Assembly: GCA_002687175.1 (NCBI GenBank)
Contig: NYZP01000020.1
Coordinates: 1-31,511 of the forward strand
Direction: 5' to 3'
Origin: Parcubacteria group bacterium
GTDB taxonomy: Bacteria; Patescibacteria; ABY1; Buchananbacterales; UBA6539
Length of the DNA stretch: 31,511 bases
The position numbers were made by a program, and so were the translations under genes. The notes beneath the pieces are model-generated. The model was not told the origin of the DNA. It did not search any database and worked only from the letters and a program-made list of their open reading frames with translations. Of this stretch, positions 7,871-14,465 are shown piece after piece (positions within the stretch are counted from its first letter, which is position 1; each line of letters starts with the position of its first letter).

Positions 7871-8302
7871 TTATTTCAAAGTAACTTGTCCGCCGGCTTC
7901 TTCTAAGGTCTTTTTCATGGTTTCAGCATCTTCTTTCTTTACTCCTTCTTTAACCATCTTAGGAGCACCATCAACTAATTCCTTAGCTTCTTTAAGTCCA
8001 AGCTCGGTAACGGCTCTAACTGCCTTAATAACGGCAATTTTGTTGTCACCAACACCAGTTAGTTCAACATTGAACTCTGTTTTTTCTTCAGCAGCTTCAC
8101 CGGCTCCAGGAGCGGCAGCGGCAGCTACTGGTGCAGCGGCAGAAACACCAAATTTGTCTTCCAGGATTTTAACCAACTCAGCTAAATCTATTACCGACAT
8201 TTTTTCGATTTCTTCAACTAGAGATTTAAACTTAGAAGGAACATCTGCTGATTTAGTTTCTTCTTTAGTCTCTGTTGCTTCTTGTGTTTGTTCTTCTGTC
8301 AT
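7871..8302 (-). CDS. rplL: 50S ribosomal protein L7/L12
   Basis: Ribosomal stalk protein that recruits translation GTPases. The N-terminal dimerisation helices (VIDLAELVKILEDKFGVS, about 37-54), an Ala/Gly/Pro hinge (AAAPVAAAAAPGAGEAAEE) and the C-terminal factor-binding domain (KTEFNVELTGVGDNKIAVIK, GLKEAKELVDGAPKMVKEGV, GGQVTLK) are all present. At 143 residues it is about 20 longer than usual, owing to an acidic, Thr/Glu-rich N-terminal extension (TEEQTQEATETKEETKSAD). It follows rplJ by 29 bp. The downstream palindrome at 7811 terminates the operon. No clear Shine-Dalgarno site. Confidence 0.97.
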   Translation of the reverse strand: MTEEQTQEATETKEETKSADVPSKFKSLVEEIEKMSVIDLAELVKILEDKFGVSAAAPVAAAAAPGAGEAAEEKTEFNVELTGVGDNKIAVIKAVRAVTELGLKEAKELVDGAPKMVKEGVKKEDAETMKKTLEEAGGQVTLK

Positions 8303-8331
8303 ATTTTTTTAATATTATTTAATATTTTTAA

Positions 8332-8856
8332 TTAATTTTTAGAATCTTTAATTGCTGTTAAAGTATAAACTAAATTTCTTAAATTTCCAGACAAGACATT
8401 AACAAAGCCAGCAACTGGTGCCTTAATTGAACCAACAACTTTAGCCAATAACTCATCCTTGGATGGTAATTTAGATAGCTCTAAGACTTTTGTTTGATCA
8501 ACAAACTGGCCTTCTAAAATTCCACCAAAAGCTACTAAAGCTTCGTGATCCTTGGCAAAATTTTGGACTATTCTAGCTGGGGCTACCTCATCGTCATAAC
8601 CAAACACTGTGGCTACGGCATTTTCAAAAGTTTTTGGATCCACACCTTCCAAGCCAGATTCTTTAAAAGCTTTTTTCATTAAAGTCTTTTTAGCCACTAA
8701 ATATTCAACATTTTCTGCTCGGCAAGTTTTTCGAAGCCCCTCAACTTCATTTACTTTTAAACCATCAAAATTAACAAAGACTAAAGACTTTGATTTATTA
8801 ATCTTTTCTGTAAAATCTTTTACTGCTTGTTCTTTTTCTTGTCTTGTTTTTGGCAT
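8332..8856 (-). CDS. rplJ: 50S ribosomal protein L10
   Basis: L10 anchors L7/L12 dimers on 23S rRNA. Motifs: MPKTRQEKEQAVKDFTEKI at the start, SLVFVNFDGLKVNEVEGLRK, YLVAKKTLMKKAFKE, and the later ALVAFGGILEGQFVD and PVAGFVNVLSGNLRNLVYTL, ending in the helix that binds L7/L12. 174 residues is normal. It starts right behind a U-run that ends a hairpin in its leader, so translation and transcription are both controlled by that structure (see 8857-8984). The operon is rplJ-rplL only; no rplA or rplK is adjacent. Confidence 0.97.
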   Translation of the reverse strand: MPKTRQEKEQAVKDFTEKINKSKSLVFVNFDGLKVNEVEGLRKTCRAENVEYLVAKKTLMKKAFKESGLEGVDPKTFENAVATVFGYDDEVAPARIVQNFAKDHEALVAFGGILEGQFVDQTKVLELSKLPSKDELLAKVVGSIKAPVAGFVNVLSGNLRNLVYTLTAIKDSKN

Positions 8857-8984
8857 AAAAAAACTGTGGTTAAAACCACAGAGTATACTTAATAATTTAA
8901 GTTATTTTCCTGCACTGGGCTAGATTTCTCCAGTTTAATCCGTCGGCTGACGAACCCAATGGTCTGTGGTTATATTTATTTGAT
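8857..8984 (-). promoter_or_regulatory. L10-type leader with antiterminator/terminator switch
   Basis: The untranslated leader of rplJ. On the minus strand AACCACAG occurs twice (8971-8964 and 8871-8864) and its complement CTGTGGTT once (8881-8874). Pairing of the third copy with the middle gives a hairpin followed by seven U residues that end at the rplJ start: an intrinsic terminator. Pairing of the first copy with the middle would close the long outer stem and prevent it. Inside lie three small stems: 8941-8952, 8914-8934 and 8887-8902. This matches the known autoregulation of rplJL by L10-L12 in other bacteria; that L10 binds here is inferred. Confidence 0.8.
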
Positions 8985-8990
8985 TAATTT

Positions 8991-9018
8991 AGTATAGCAG
9001 AACTGTAATTTTTGTCAA
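8991..9018 (-). promoter_or_regulatory. Promoter of rplJ-rplL
   Basis: TTGACA (9013-9018) and TATACT (8991-8996) on the minus strand with a 16-bp spacer. Transcription should begin near 8984, at the start of the L10 leader. Confidence 0.75.
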
Positions 9019-9051
9019 TAATGGCTTAAAATAGCCTAAACTATTGACAAA
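9011..9051. repeat. Inverted repeat joining two divergent -35 boxes
   Basis: TTTGTCAATA (9011-9020) and TATTGACAAA (9042-9051) are perfect inverted copies and contain the -35 boxes of the rplJ promoter and of the plus-strand promoter. Inside, GGCT and AGCC also pair. The symmetry may be a regulator site or simply mirror-image promoters. Confidence 0.65.
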
Positions 9052-9072
9052 ATTAGTAAAACATGATATATT
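9044..9072 (+). promoter_or_regulatory. Promoter of the small gene at 9180
   Basis: TTGACA (9044-9049), 17-bp spacer, TATATT (9067-9072). Start expected near 9079, leaving a leader of about 100 nt before the ATG at 9180. Confidence 0.75.
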
Positions 9073-9179
9073 AGAATATTGCTATTTAACAACAAAACCA
9101 ATAAATTGGCTAAAAGGAGCTTCAAAAACGTCAGCACTTAACGGACGATCCATGTGTCCATTATTGAAAGGAGAAGCTT

Positions 9180-9314
9180 ATGAGTACTGAAAGAACCGAA
9201 CAAGAGAGACACGCCCGAAGGGATGAAAGAGTGCTTACGCAGACTCTCGATCAGAATAGACGTCCACTATGGCGCGGGCACACGTTTTTCAGACGGCTCG
9301 AAAGAAGCTGTTGA
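9180..9314 (+). CDS. Small Arg-rich orphan protein, reading frame uncertain
   Basis: ATG at 9180 has a strong ribosome binding site (AAAGGAGA, 6-nt spacing) and opens 44 codons: MSTERTEQERHARRDERV, then a basic tail, with about a quarter Arg. However, the +1 frame is open from 9184 to 9354 and from about 9245 onward reads as a more protein-like text (IRIDVHYGAGTRFSDGSKE followed by AVEKALGELAKFCRN). A single-base slip or indel near 9245 would join the well-placed start to this second half. It may be a frameshifted gene, a programmed shift, or an assembly indel. Base composition is richer in G+C than its neighbours. No function recognised. It is monocistronic, with its own promoter and terminator. 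Confidence 0.45.
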   Translation: MSTERTEQERHARRDERVLTQTLDQNRRPLWRGHTFFRRLERSC

Positions 9315-9329
9315 AAAGGCTCTCGGAGA

Positions 9330-9375
9330 GCTTGCGAAATTTTGCAGAAACTAGTCTGTCTCTGCTTTCGCAAGC
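9330..9375 (+). other. Long hairpin at the 3' end of the small-gene transcript
   Basis: GCTTGCGAAA (9330-9339) pairs perfectly with TTTCGCAAGC (9366-9375), and inside it GCAGA (9344-9348) pairs with TCTGC (9361-9365), giving about 15 bp with a 4-nt bulge. It is directly followed by the terminator hairpin, so the RNA end is heavily structured and could itself be functional. Confidence 0.55.
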
Positions 9376-9379
9376 TGTT

Positions 9380-9416
9380 GGCCACTAAGTGCAAACTTGG
9401 TGGCCTTCTTTTTTTA
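9380..9416 (+). terminator. Intrinsic terminator with GCAA tetraloop
   Basis: GGCCACTAAGT (9380-9390) pairs with ACTTGGTGGCC (9395-9405), 11 bp with one wobble, closed by the stable GNRA-type loop GCAA and followed by a T-run. Between here and the next terminator at 9512 I see nothing. Confidence 0.9.
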
Positions 9417-9511
9417 TTTAATTAAAATACCTTTAAAAGATTTATCAATTAATGATCTATGGTTTATTTAATTGATTTACCCAGTTAAGTAGACTTATAA
9501 TCTTTGCTAAA

Positions 9512-9536
9512 TAAAAAGAGGACCACACTGATCCTC
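9512..9536 (-). terminator. Intrinsic terminator of the 101-residue membrane protein gene
   Basis: On the minus strand GAGGATCA and TGGTCCTC form an 8-bp stem (one wobble) with a GTG loop, followed by five T residues (9513-9517). Confidence 0.75.
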
Positions 9537-9570
9537 AAACTCACAATCCCACTCTTAAAAATGAGATGTC

Positions 9571-9876
9571 CTACTTGCCTCCTTCTTCCCTCTGTTTCTT
9601 CTTCTCCTTATAAAAATTACGGCTGAACCTGATTTTGATTATAAAGTCATGAGCCTTAAATATAATATAAAGCACACCAATAGAAGCTACTGCGATAGCT
9701 ATTGCGAAAAATAATTCACCTATTGGAGAAAAACTCTCGTAAGGTATAAATAACCTAGTAACCAATAGCAAAATCAGGGCAATAGCTGAACAAACTATTA
9801 ACAAGATAATCATAACTCCAAGATGAAACCCTCCTTGATTGTTGCCTTCTGGTAACGAAGTCTTGAATTTTCTCAT
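9571..9876 (-). CDS. Small two-pass membrane protein, unknown
   Basis: 101 residues with a hydrophilic start, a first membrane segment at about 19-43 (LGVMIILLIVCSAIALILLL) and a second at about 50-73 (IGELFFAIAIAVASIGVLYI), ending in a very basic tail (KIRFSRNFYKEKKKQREEGG). Both ends are probably cytoplasmic. I do not recognise the family. The start is secured by a strong ribosome binding site, AAGGGAGA, 8 nt before ATG at 9876. It stands alone, with a terminator at 9512-9536; no convincing promoter is visible upstream, so it may be read from the pyrH operon, whose stop is 95 bp away and has no terminator. Confidence 0.75.
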   Translation of the reverse strand: MRKFKTSLPEGNNQGGFHLGVMIILLIVCSAIALILLLVTRLFIPYESFSPIGELFFAIAIAVASIGVLYIIFKAHDFIIKIRFSRNFYKEKKKQREEGGK

Positions 9877-9971
9877 TATACTGATCTCCCTTGGAGTTGA
9901 TTTGAGAATTAAATGAACAATCTAACAAATATAAATTAACATCATTGAGAAATATTTACAATATCAACAAT

Positions 9972-10655
9972 TTATGAAACCTTAGTCCCCTTAAAAGATT
10001 TACCAGCTAAAAGATTTTTTAAATTATTTAAGTCACTGCCCCGCATTACAATTAGCTCCATCCCCCACTTATGTGCCAGCTTAGTAGCGATAGGATCAAA
10101 CGGCACATGAGCTCCGGGAATCCATTTAGTGCCAACTAACTTCTGAAAATCTTTCCAAGCCATTTCTTTTTGTGGTTTGGCATTTTTAAATTTCTTGGGA
10201 TCTTTGTCATAAACATAAGTAATATTAGAAAGATTAATCACTGTTTTAGCTTTAAAAGCTTTGGCGGCCATTACCGCGTCCTTGTCAGATGACGAACCAG
10301 GTTTAAAACCAGCTCCAACCAGTATTTTACGAGTGGTTTTTACACTCCGCCCTGGATGAACTAAAAGACTCTCATAAGCCACGTCACCAAAAATAGCACT
10401 AACCAGCTCACCATTAATTTTGGTTGCCGCAATGCCAACCCAATCCAAGTCGTCAGAAGTTACTCGGGGATTAACTTTTTTAGCGGCTTTTTGATATAAA
10501 CGAGAGGTGTTGCCTCCTCCGCAAATTAAAATTACTCGATTACCTTTTTTAATATAATCTAAAATAACTTTTCTAAATTTCTTTAAAAAATTAATATCAA
10601 CACTATCAGGGGCAATTAATGAGCCACCCAAAGACATCACTAAAGTTTTTGGCAT
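9972..10655 (-). CDS. pyrH: UMP kinase, archaeal-type short form
   Basis: Amino-acid-kinase fold enzyme phosphorylating UMP to UDP. Motifs in order: SLGGSLIAPD (8-17), the phosphate loop CGGGNTSRLY (45-54), LDWVGIAATKINGEL (70-84), GFKPGSSSDKDAVMAAKAF (116-134, usual form PGxSTD), VINLSNITYVYDKDPKKF (139-156) and PFDPIATKLAHKWG. The 227-residue length, the DDLDWVGI helix and PGSSSD motif fit the archaeal UMP kinase group better than the E. coli PyrH, which is longer at the N-terminus. It is the last recognised gene of the uppP-pcm-nucleotidyltransferase-mltG-pyrH run, 78 bp after mltG; the gap is filled by a repeat hairpin. Confidence 0.88.
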   Translation of the reverse strand: MPKTLVMSLGGSLIAPDSVDINFLKKFRKVILDYIKKGNRVILICGGGNTSRLYQKAAKKVNPRVTSDDLDWVGIAATKINGELVSAIFGDVAYESLLVHPGRSVKTTRKILVGAGFKPGSSSDKDAVMAAKAFKAKTVINLSNITYVYDKDPKKFKNAKPQKEMAWKDFQKLVGTKWIPGAHVPFDPIATKLAHKWGMELIVMRGSDLNNLKNLLAGKSFKGTKVS

Positions 10656-10662
10656 ATGTTTT

Positions 10663-10732
10663 TGGAATTAGGAATATGGAATTAGGAATATGGAATTGAA
10701 CTCTAAATTCTATATTCCATATTCTAAATTCC
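10663..10732. repeat. 14-bp tandem repeat facing its own inverted copies
   Basis: TGGAATTAGGAATA occurs twice in tandem (10663-10676, 10677-10690) plus a partial third copy (10691-10697). It is followed by imperfect inverted copies (10703-10732, CTAAATTCTATATTCC and ATATTCTAAATTCC), so the RNA can fold into a long AT-rich hairpin. It fills the whole space between mltG and pyrH. The unit is about 11/14 identical to the repeat inside murD at 26665. Confidence 0.8.
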
Positions 10733-10733
10733 G

Positions 10734-11762
10734 TTAGTAATATTTGTTCTTATCTTCAATGTGTTCTTCAAAGGTAACGTTATAAATAGCTTCTCCTTTA
10801 GGGGTTGTCAAAAAGTACCAATAAGGATTTTTTTCTGGATAAACGGCAGCTAAGATTGAACTAAGGCTAGGATTAGTTATCGGACCTGGTGGTAGTCCAC
10901 GATATTTATAAGTATTATAAAGACTGTCTATCTCCAAATCTTTAGCTGATGACCGGGCATTACTGGCTCCGCTGGCGTAATTCACTGTTGAATCAGCTTG
11001 CAAAGCCACTCCAGCTTCAAGACGCTTATAAAAAATGTCAGCCACAATTTTACGATCTTTATCATTAGCCACTTCTTTTTCAATAATAGAGGCTAAAGTA
11101 AGAATATCATGGATTGTCTTGCCTTGTCGCTTAATTTCATTCTGAATATCGTCAGTCAACTTAGTGTCAAAATTATCAAGCATTTTTTGGACTATATCCT
11201 TAATTGAAGCATCACGAAATACTCGGTAGGTATCGGGAAATAAATAACCTTCCAGGTCAGCGGATCGTGGACGGCTAATTAAAAAATCATAGCTATCCCA
11301 CCAATCAGCTTTTTTTTGAATAACCGCAAAAAATTCTTTTGATTGAGCAATTCCCTTCTCTTCTAAGTAACCAGCGATTTCTTCATTACTCCAACCTTCG
11401 ATAAAAGTTAAGGTAATTTCCTTAGTTGCTCCCGCGCCACGACTTAATATTTGAGCAATTTCTTTGATGTTTAAATTTTTATTCAAAAAATATTCACCAT
11501 CTTGTAACCTGCTGCCCAAACCAGTTCGCCAGGCATAATACTGAAATACTCTTTCACTTCTAATTAATTCTTTAGCTTTTAGTTCTTGGCTAATCTTGGT
11601 ACTACCCCAACCTGGCTCCACGATAAATTCAATCATCTCTGAACTGCTGGAAACTGGAGTGTTGGCTGAGTAGTAATAATAAAACCAGCCAATAAAAATT
11701 ACCAATATTGCCAGCAGAATTAACTTTTTAGTTTTTTTCTTTTTCTTTCTTGCTAAAAACAT
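10734..11762 (-). CDS. mltG: Endolytic murein transglycosylase MltG
   Basis: Membrane-anchored lytic transglycosylase that cuts nascent glycan strands and sets their length. A basic start (LARKKKKKTKK) precedes one membrane segment (about 15-32, ILLAILVIFIGWFYYYY), then a LysM-like part (EFIVEPGWGSTKISQELKAK) and the YceG catalytic domain: LEGYLFPDTYRV, TLASIIEKEVAND with the catalytic Glu (228 counted from this start), ALQADSTVNYA, and YRGLPPGPITNPSLSSILAA. ATG 11762 lies 10 bp after the upstream stop; a TTG at 11780 would add six residues and overlap the upstream gene, less likely. The frame gives 342 residues, normal for the family. Context: cell-wall and carrier-recycling genes. Confidence 0.94.
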   Translation of the reverse strand: MFLARKKKKKTKKLILLAILVIFIGWFYYYYSANTPVSSSSEMIEFIVEPGWGSTKISQELKAKELIRSERVFQYYAWRTGLGSRLQDGEYFLNKNLNIKEIAQILSRGAGATKEITLTFIEGWSNEEIAGYLEEKGIAQSKEFFAVIQKKADWWDSYDFLISRPRSADLEGYLFPDTYRVFRDASIKDIVQKMLDNFDTKLTDDIQNEIKRQGKTIHDILTLASIIEKEVANDKDRKIVADIFYKRLEAGVALQADSTVNYASGASNARSSAKDLEIDSLYNTYKYRGLPPGPITNPSLSSILAAVYPEKNPYWYFLTTPKGEAIYNVTFEEHIEDKNKYY

Positions 11763-11772
11763 AACTGTTGAT

Positions 11773-12210
11773 CTACTCAACTCCCAATAATTTATTTATA
11801 TTCGAACTGGAATTTAGTTTATCATTTCCCCCAACGCCAAAAATCATGGCAATATTATTTTTTTTACAAATAGCTACTTCAGGAATTGCTTTTTCGGAAT
11901 CTCGATCACCACCATTAGCAAAAATTAATTTATCGCCCTGATATTTTTTCGCTAACATTTCCAAAGTTTTTCTCTGAGTTTTATCCTCGTCAATAGAAAT
12001 TATTGCTTCATCAACATATTTAAAAGCTTCAACAATTTTCAGTCTCTCATCTTCTGATGTAATAATTTTCCCTTTTTTGATCAACTGTTGTTTATCATTA
12101 TTAACAATCACCACCAAATAATCACCGAGCTCTTTAGCGGCTTTTAAAAGCGTAGTATGACCAATATGAACTGGATTGAAGTAACCACTAGTAATTACTC
12201 TTGTTTTCAT
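11773..12210 (-). CDS. Cytidylyltransferase-like nucleotidyltransferase
   Basis: A 145-residue Rossmann-type nucleotidyltransferase with the signature GYFNPVHIGH (9-18, HxGH), a phosphate-binding lysine region (VNNDKQQLIKKGKI) and the late FANGGDRD and SSSNINKLLG segments, comparable to the SSTxI end of the family. It should couple CTP or ATP to a small phosphorylated substrate, like glycerol-3-phosphate cytidylyltransferase (TagD) or the adenylyltransferase half of HldE. The substrate cannot be told; no heptose or teichoic acid genes are nearby. It sits between pcm (49 bp upstream) and mltG (10 bp downstream) and could take part in envelope sugar activation. Confidence 0.8.
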   Translation of the reverse strand: MKTRVITSGYFNPVHIGHTTLLKAAKELGDYLVVIVNNDKQQLIKKGKIITSEDERLKIVEAFKYVDEAIISIDEDKTQRKTLEMLAKKYQGDKLIFANGGDRDSEKAIPEVAICKKNNIAMIFGVGGNDKLNSSSNINKLLGVE

Positions 12211-12239
12211 AATTTAAACTTATTTTTTTAATTTTCTCT

Positions 12240-12275
12240 TTCTAATCTTCTATCAGCTTCTAATCTTCTATCAGC
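12240..12275. repeat. 18-bp perfect tandem duplication across the pcm stop codon
   Basis: TTCTAATCTTCTATCAGC occurs at 12240-12257 and 12258-12275 with no mismatch. It duplicates the last codons and the TAG stop of pcm, placing a second in-frame TAG 18 bp downstream. Recent slippage is the likely cause. Confidence 0.85.
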
Positions 12276-12871
12276 GGAACAAATATAAACCCTGGATAAA
12301 CAGTTTCTTTAAATTTATCTTTACTTGATCTTTGAATTAGTCTAATATCATGGGCTGCTGTTGGAATAACCATTCGGCCGTTAATCGCTAACTGTTGCTT
12401 TAATTCTTGGGGAATTTCAGCGACAGCCGCAGCTACATTTATCCTATCAAAGGGTGCTTGATCAGGCAAACCCTTTGTACCGTCCTGACAAAAAAAATGG
12501 ACATTACTAAATTTATATTTAGCCACATTTTTTTGGCCTGTTTCTTTAAGTTTAGCTACTCGTTCAACAGCATAGACCATTCCTTCCGAACCAACCAGCT
12601 CAGCTAGTAAAGCAGTGGTCCAGCCAGAACCAGAGCCAATATCTAAAACCTTCTGGCCGCGTTGTGGACTCAATAACTCTAACATAAAAGCCACGGTTAA
12701 TGGCTGGGAATTGGTCTGACCGTGACCAATTGGAATCGGGGCATTAATTGATTGTTGATTAACAGTATTTGCTGCTAAAAAATTCCGCCGATTAATCTTA
12801 CTAAAAGCATCTATAATCGCCGGAGTCTTTAAATATCCTTGATTAATAAGTTCATTAATTAATTCTTTCAT
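12260..12871 (-). CDS. pcm: Protein-L-isoaspartate O-methyltransferase
   Basis: Methylates damaged L-isoaspartyl residues so they can revert. PCMT motifs: AIIDAFSKINRRNFLAA near the start, TNSQPLTVAFMLELLSPQRG (53-72), the SAM-binding KVLDIGSGSGWTTALLAEL (74-92), VYAVERVAKL, and the FDRINVAAAVAEIPQELKQQ strand with NGRMVIPT. 203 residues, slightly short but complete. Its ATG overlaps the uppP stop by one base (TAATG), so it is coupled to uppP. Conserved His in PIPIGHGQTNSQP fits the active site. The end of the gene carries a tandem duplication. Confidence 0.93.
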   Translation of the reverse strand: MKELINELINQGYLKTPAIIDAFSKINRRNFLAANTVNQQSINAPIPIGHGQTNSQPLTVAFMLELLSPQRGQKVLDIGSGSGWTTALLAELVGSEGMVYAVERVAKLKETGQKNVAKYKFSNVHFFCQDGTKGLPDQAPFDRINVAAAVAEIPQELKQQLAINGRMVIPTAAHDIRLIQRSSKDKFKETVYPGFIFVPLIED

Positions 12872-13692
12872 TACTTAAAAAAAAGAATAATAAATATAAT
12901 AACAAACCCCAAGACAACTCGGTAAACCGCAAAAGCTTTTAATGAATGATTTTCTAAAAATTTTAAAAAGAATCTGATTGCTATATAGCCAGTTATCGCT
13001 GAAGAGATAAAACCAACAGCTAAAATAATCAGATCATTAGCTAAAATATTTCCCGTTGAGAAAAAATCAATACTTTTTTTTAATCCCGCACCAAAAATAA
13101 TTGGAATGGCCAGCAGAAACGAGAAGCGAGCGGCATCTTGACGTTTTAATCTTTGGCTTAAACCTGCTATAATAGTAATACCGGATCGCGACACTCCTGG
13201 CACTAATGCCAGTACCTGAAAAATTCCAATAACTAAAGCATTAGCAAAACTCAATTCATTAATTGTTTTAAACTGTTTAAAAAATCTGTCGGCTAGATAC
13301 AGAAATATTCCAAAAACTATCAACATTACAGCAACTGACATAGGCTGTCGAAAAAAATTGTCAATTTGATCCTCTAAATAAAAACCAGCTACTGCTGCTG
13401 GAATTGTGCCAAAAAATAAAAACCAAGCTAAGCGCTTATTGACATCAGCTCTAAAGTCCCACTTTACGAAACTGGTTAACCAAGCCGTAAAATACTTAGC
13501 AATATCAAAGGCAAAGTAAATAATCAAAGCTAATAAAGTTCCCAGGTGCAGTACTACGTCAAAGGCTAAAGCATCAGGAAAATCAAATCTAAAAAAATCG
13601 TGAAACAGCACTAAATGGCCTGATGAAGAAATCGGCAGGAATTCAGTCAACCCTTGAATAATACCAGCTAAAATTGAAAAAAAATAATTCAT
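12871..13692 (-). CDS. uppP: Undecaprenyl-diphosphatase UppP (BacA family)
   Basis: Integral membrane enzyme that converts undecaprenyl diphosphate to the monophosphate, recycling the lipid II carrier; overexpression of this family gives bacitracin resistance. Both signature motifs are present: GIIQGLTEFLPISSSGHLVL (10-29) and LVPGVSRSGITIIAGLSQR (about 160-178), with seven or eight hydrophobic segments. ATG 13692 gives 273 residues starting MNYFFSILAGI, the usual start. The frame is open to 13749, but that extension is not family-like and would run through the promoter. First gene of the uppP-pcm-nucleotidyltransferase-mltG-pyrH run. Confidence 0.95.
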   Translation of the reverse strand: MNYFFSILAGIIQGLTEFLPISSSGHLVLFHDFFRFDFPDALAFDVVLHLGTLLALIIYFAFDIAKYFTAWLTSFVKWDFRADVNKRLAWFLFFGTIPAAVAGFYLEDQIDNFFRQPMSVAVMLIVFGIFLYLADRFFKQFKTINELSFANALVIGIFQVLALVPGVSRSGITIIAGLSQRLKRQDAARFSFLLAIPIIFGAGLKKSIDFFSTGNILANDLIILAVGFISSAITGYIAIRFFLKFLENHSLKAFAVYRVVLGFVIIFIILFFK

Positions 13693-13698
13693 AAAAAA

Positions 13699-14127
13699 AT
13701 GGATTACTCTTATATCATTATACCAATAATTGTTGGAATTACCAGTCAAGCTTTAAAACTGTTCACTGACGGAATTAAAGGCAATTTTGATATTAAGAAT
13801 CTTTTTTCTAGCTACGGTGGCATGCCCTCATCTCATACCGCTTTTTCAATTTCTATTGCCACGCTAGTTGGATTAAGATTGGGTTTTGATTCAGCGATAT
13901 TTGCTGTGGCTTTAATTTTTACTGTTTTAATAATGCGTGATGCTGTGGCTTTTAGAGGAATTCTGGGACAACAAGCACAACTATTTAATCAATTGGTAAA
14001 AAAGTTACCAGCTTCCGAAAAAAAACAGTCCCCACATTTTCGGGAACGGATGGGGCACAGTGTCTTGGAAGTACTTGGTGGAGTTGTTTGGGGAATAGGC
14101 TTGACTTACTTTTTAAATTTGTTATAG
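13699..14127 (+). CDS. Divergent PAP2 family protein (DUF212, YuiD-like)
   Basis: 142-residue membrane protein with about four hydrophobic segments. Family motifs: ITSQALKLF near the start, the phosphatase-like GGMPSSHTAFSISIATLVG (about 40-58), MRDAVAFRGILGQQAQLFNQL (about 80-100), and ERMGHSVLEVLGGVVWGIGL near the end. The SxHT and GH motifs place it with acid-phosphatase-like PAP2 proteins, possibly acting on a lipid pyrophosphate or phosphatidate; the substrate is not known. The ATG at 13699 is 6 bp from the uppP ATG in the opposite direction. Both could work on membrane lipid phosphates, which makes the pairing suggestive. No Shine-Dalgarno site. Confidence 0.88.
   Translation: MDYSYIIIPIIVGITSQALKLFTDGIKGNFDIKNLFSSYGGMPSSHTAFSISIATLVGLRLGFDSAIFAVALIFTVLIMRDAVAFRGILGQQAQLFNQLVKKLPASEKKQSPHFRERMGHSVLEVLGGVVWGIGLTYFLNLL
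13717..13722 (-). promoter_or_regulatory. Probable -10 box of the uppP promoter, inside the divergent gene
   Basis: TATAAT on the minus strand at 13717-13722, 25 bp before the uppP ATG, preceded by TTGG; the -35 match is poor. It lies within codons 7-8 of the divergent DUF212 gene. Confidence 0.5.
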
Positions 14128-14128
14128 A
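14101..14128 (+). promoter_or_regulatory. Promoter of the small gene at 14178
   Basis: TTGACT (14101-14106), 16-bp spacer, TATAGA (14123-14128), overlapping the stop codon of the DUF212 gene. Start expected near 14135. Confidence 0.6.
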
Positions 14129-14177
14129 CTACTTTTAGATCTTTTTTTGCAACTTAGTGACTGAAAGGAGTTTGATT

Positions 14178-14405
14178 ATGCTATTGGAAAGTTTTGCTGA
14201 AGGTAAAGTAAAAATTGGGGCACACATTGCCCTTGTCGCCAGTTTGGTGACAAAATTCAGTCGACCAGAACTGGCAGATCTTGAAGTGACTGCTGTAGAA
14301 CCAAAAATGGTTACTGTCAAAACTTTGACAGGGCAGGTATTCACCATCGGCCAAAATTCAGGCTCCTGTGGTTGGGGTATGAAAGATTTCAGCCTCTGTC
14401 ACTAA
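14178..14405 (+). CDS. Small orphan protein, 75 residues
   Basis: MLLESFAEGKVKIGAHIALV at the start, then alternating strands (LADLEVTAVEPKMVTVKTLT, GQVFTIGQNSGSCGWGMKDF) ending FSLCH; two Cys near the end. It looks soluble and beta-rich. Not recognised. The ATG at 14178 has a textbook ribosome binding site (AAAGGAG, 7-nt spacing); a GTG at 14157 in frame lies upstream of that site and is rejected. Monocistronic: own promoter at 14101 and a terminator at 14431. Confidence 0.75.
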   Translation: MLLESFAEGKVKIGAHIALVASLVTKFSRPELADLEVTAVEPKMVTVKTLTGQVFTIGQNSGSCGWGMKDFSLCH

Positions 14406-14430
14406 TCGGCCTCAGCCGAAAAACCATCCT

Positions 14431-14465
14431 GACTGCAAACGAATTAAGTTTGCGGTCTTTTTTTA
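14431..14465 (+). terminator. Intrinsic terminator of the 14178 gene
   Basis: GACTGCAAAC (14431-14440) pairs with GTTTGCGGTC (14448-14457), 10 bp with one wobble, then a run of T residues. A small CGGC/GCCG stem precedes it at 14407-14418. The T-run overlaps the stop codon of mutM on the other strand. Confidence 0.88.

Noticed and set aside
7917..8312. Plus-strand frame of 131 codons over rplL
   Set aside because: Antisense to the complete rplL gene; its Ser/Ala-rich text is the mirror of the rplL hinge.
9152..9190. ATG at 9152 opening 12 codons before the 9180 gene
   Set aside because: No ribosome binding site at proper distance; it overlaps the 9180 start, so at most a leader peptide.
9079..9416. 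Known housekeeping RNA (RNase P, tmRNA, 6S) in the structured 9079-9416 transcript
   Set aside because: None of the conserved motifs of these RNAs is visible; the strong ribosome binding site favours an mRNA.
10663..10732. Repeat block as a CRISPR array
   Set aside because: Units are 14 bp, directly adjacent, AT-rich and without spacers or cas genes.
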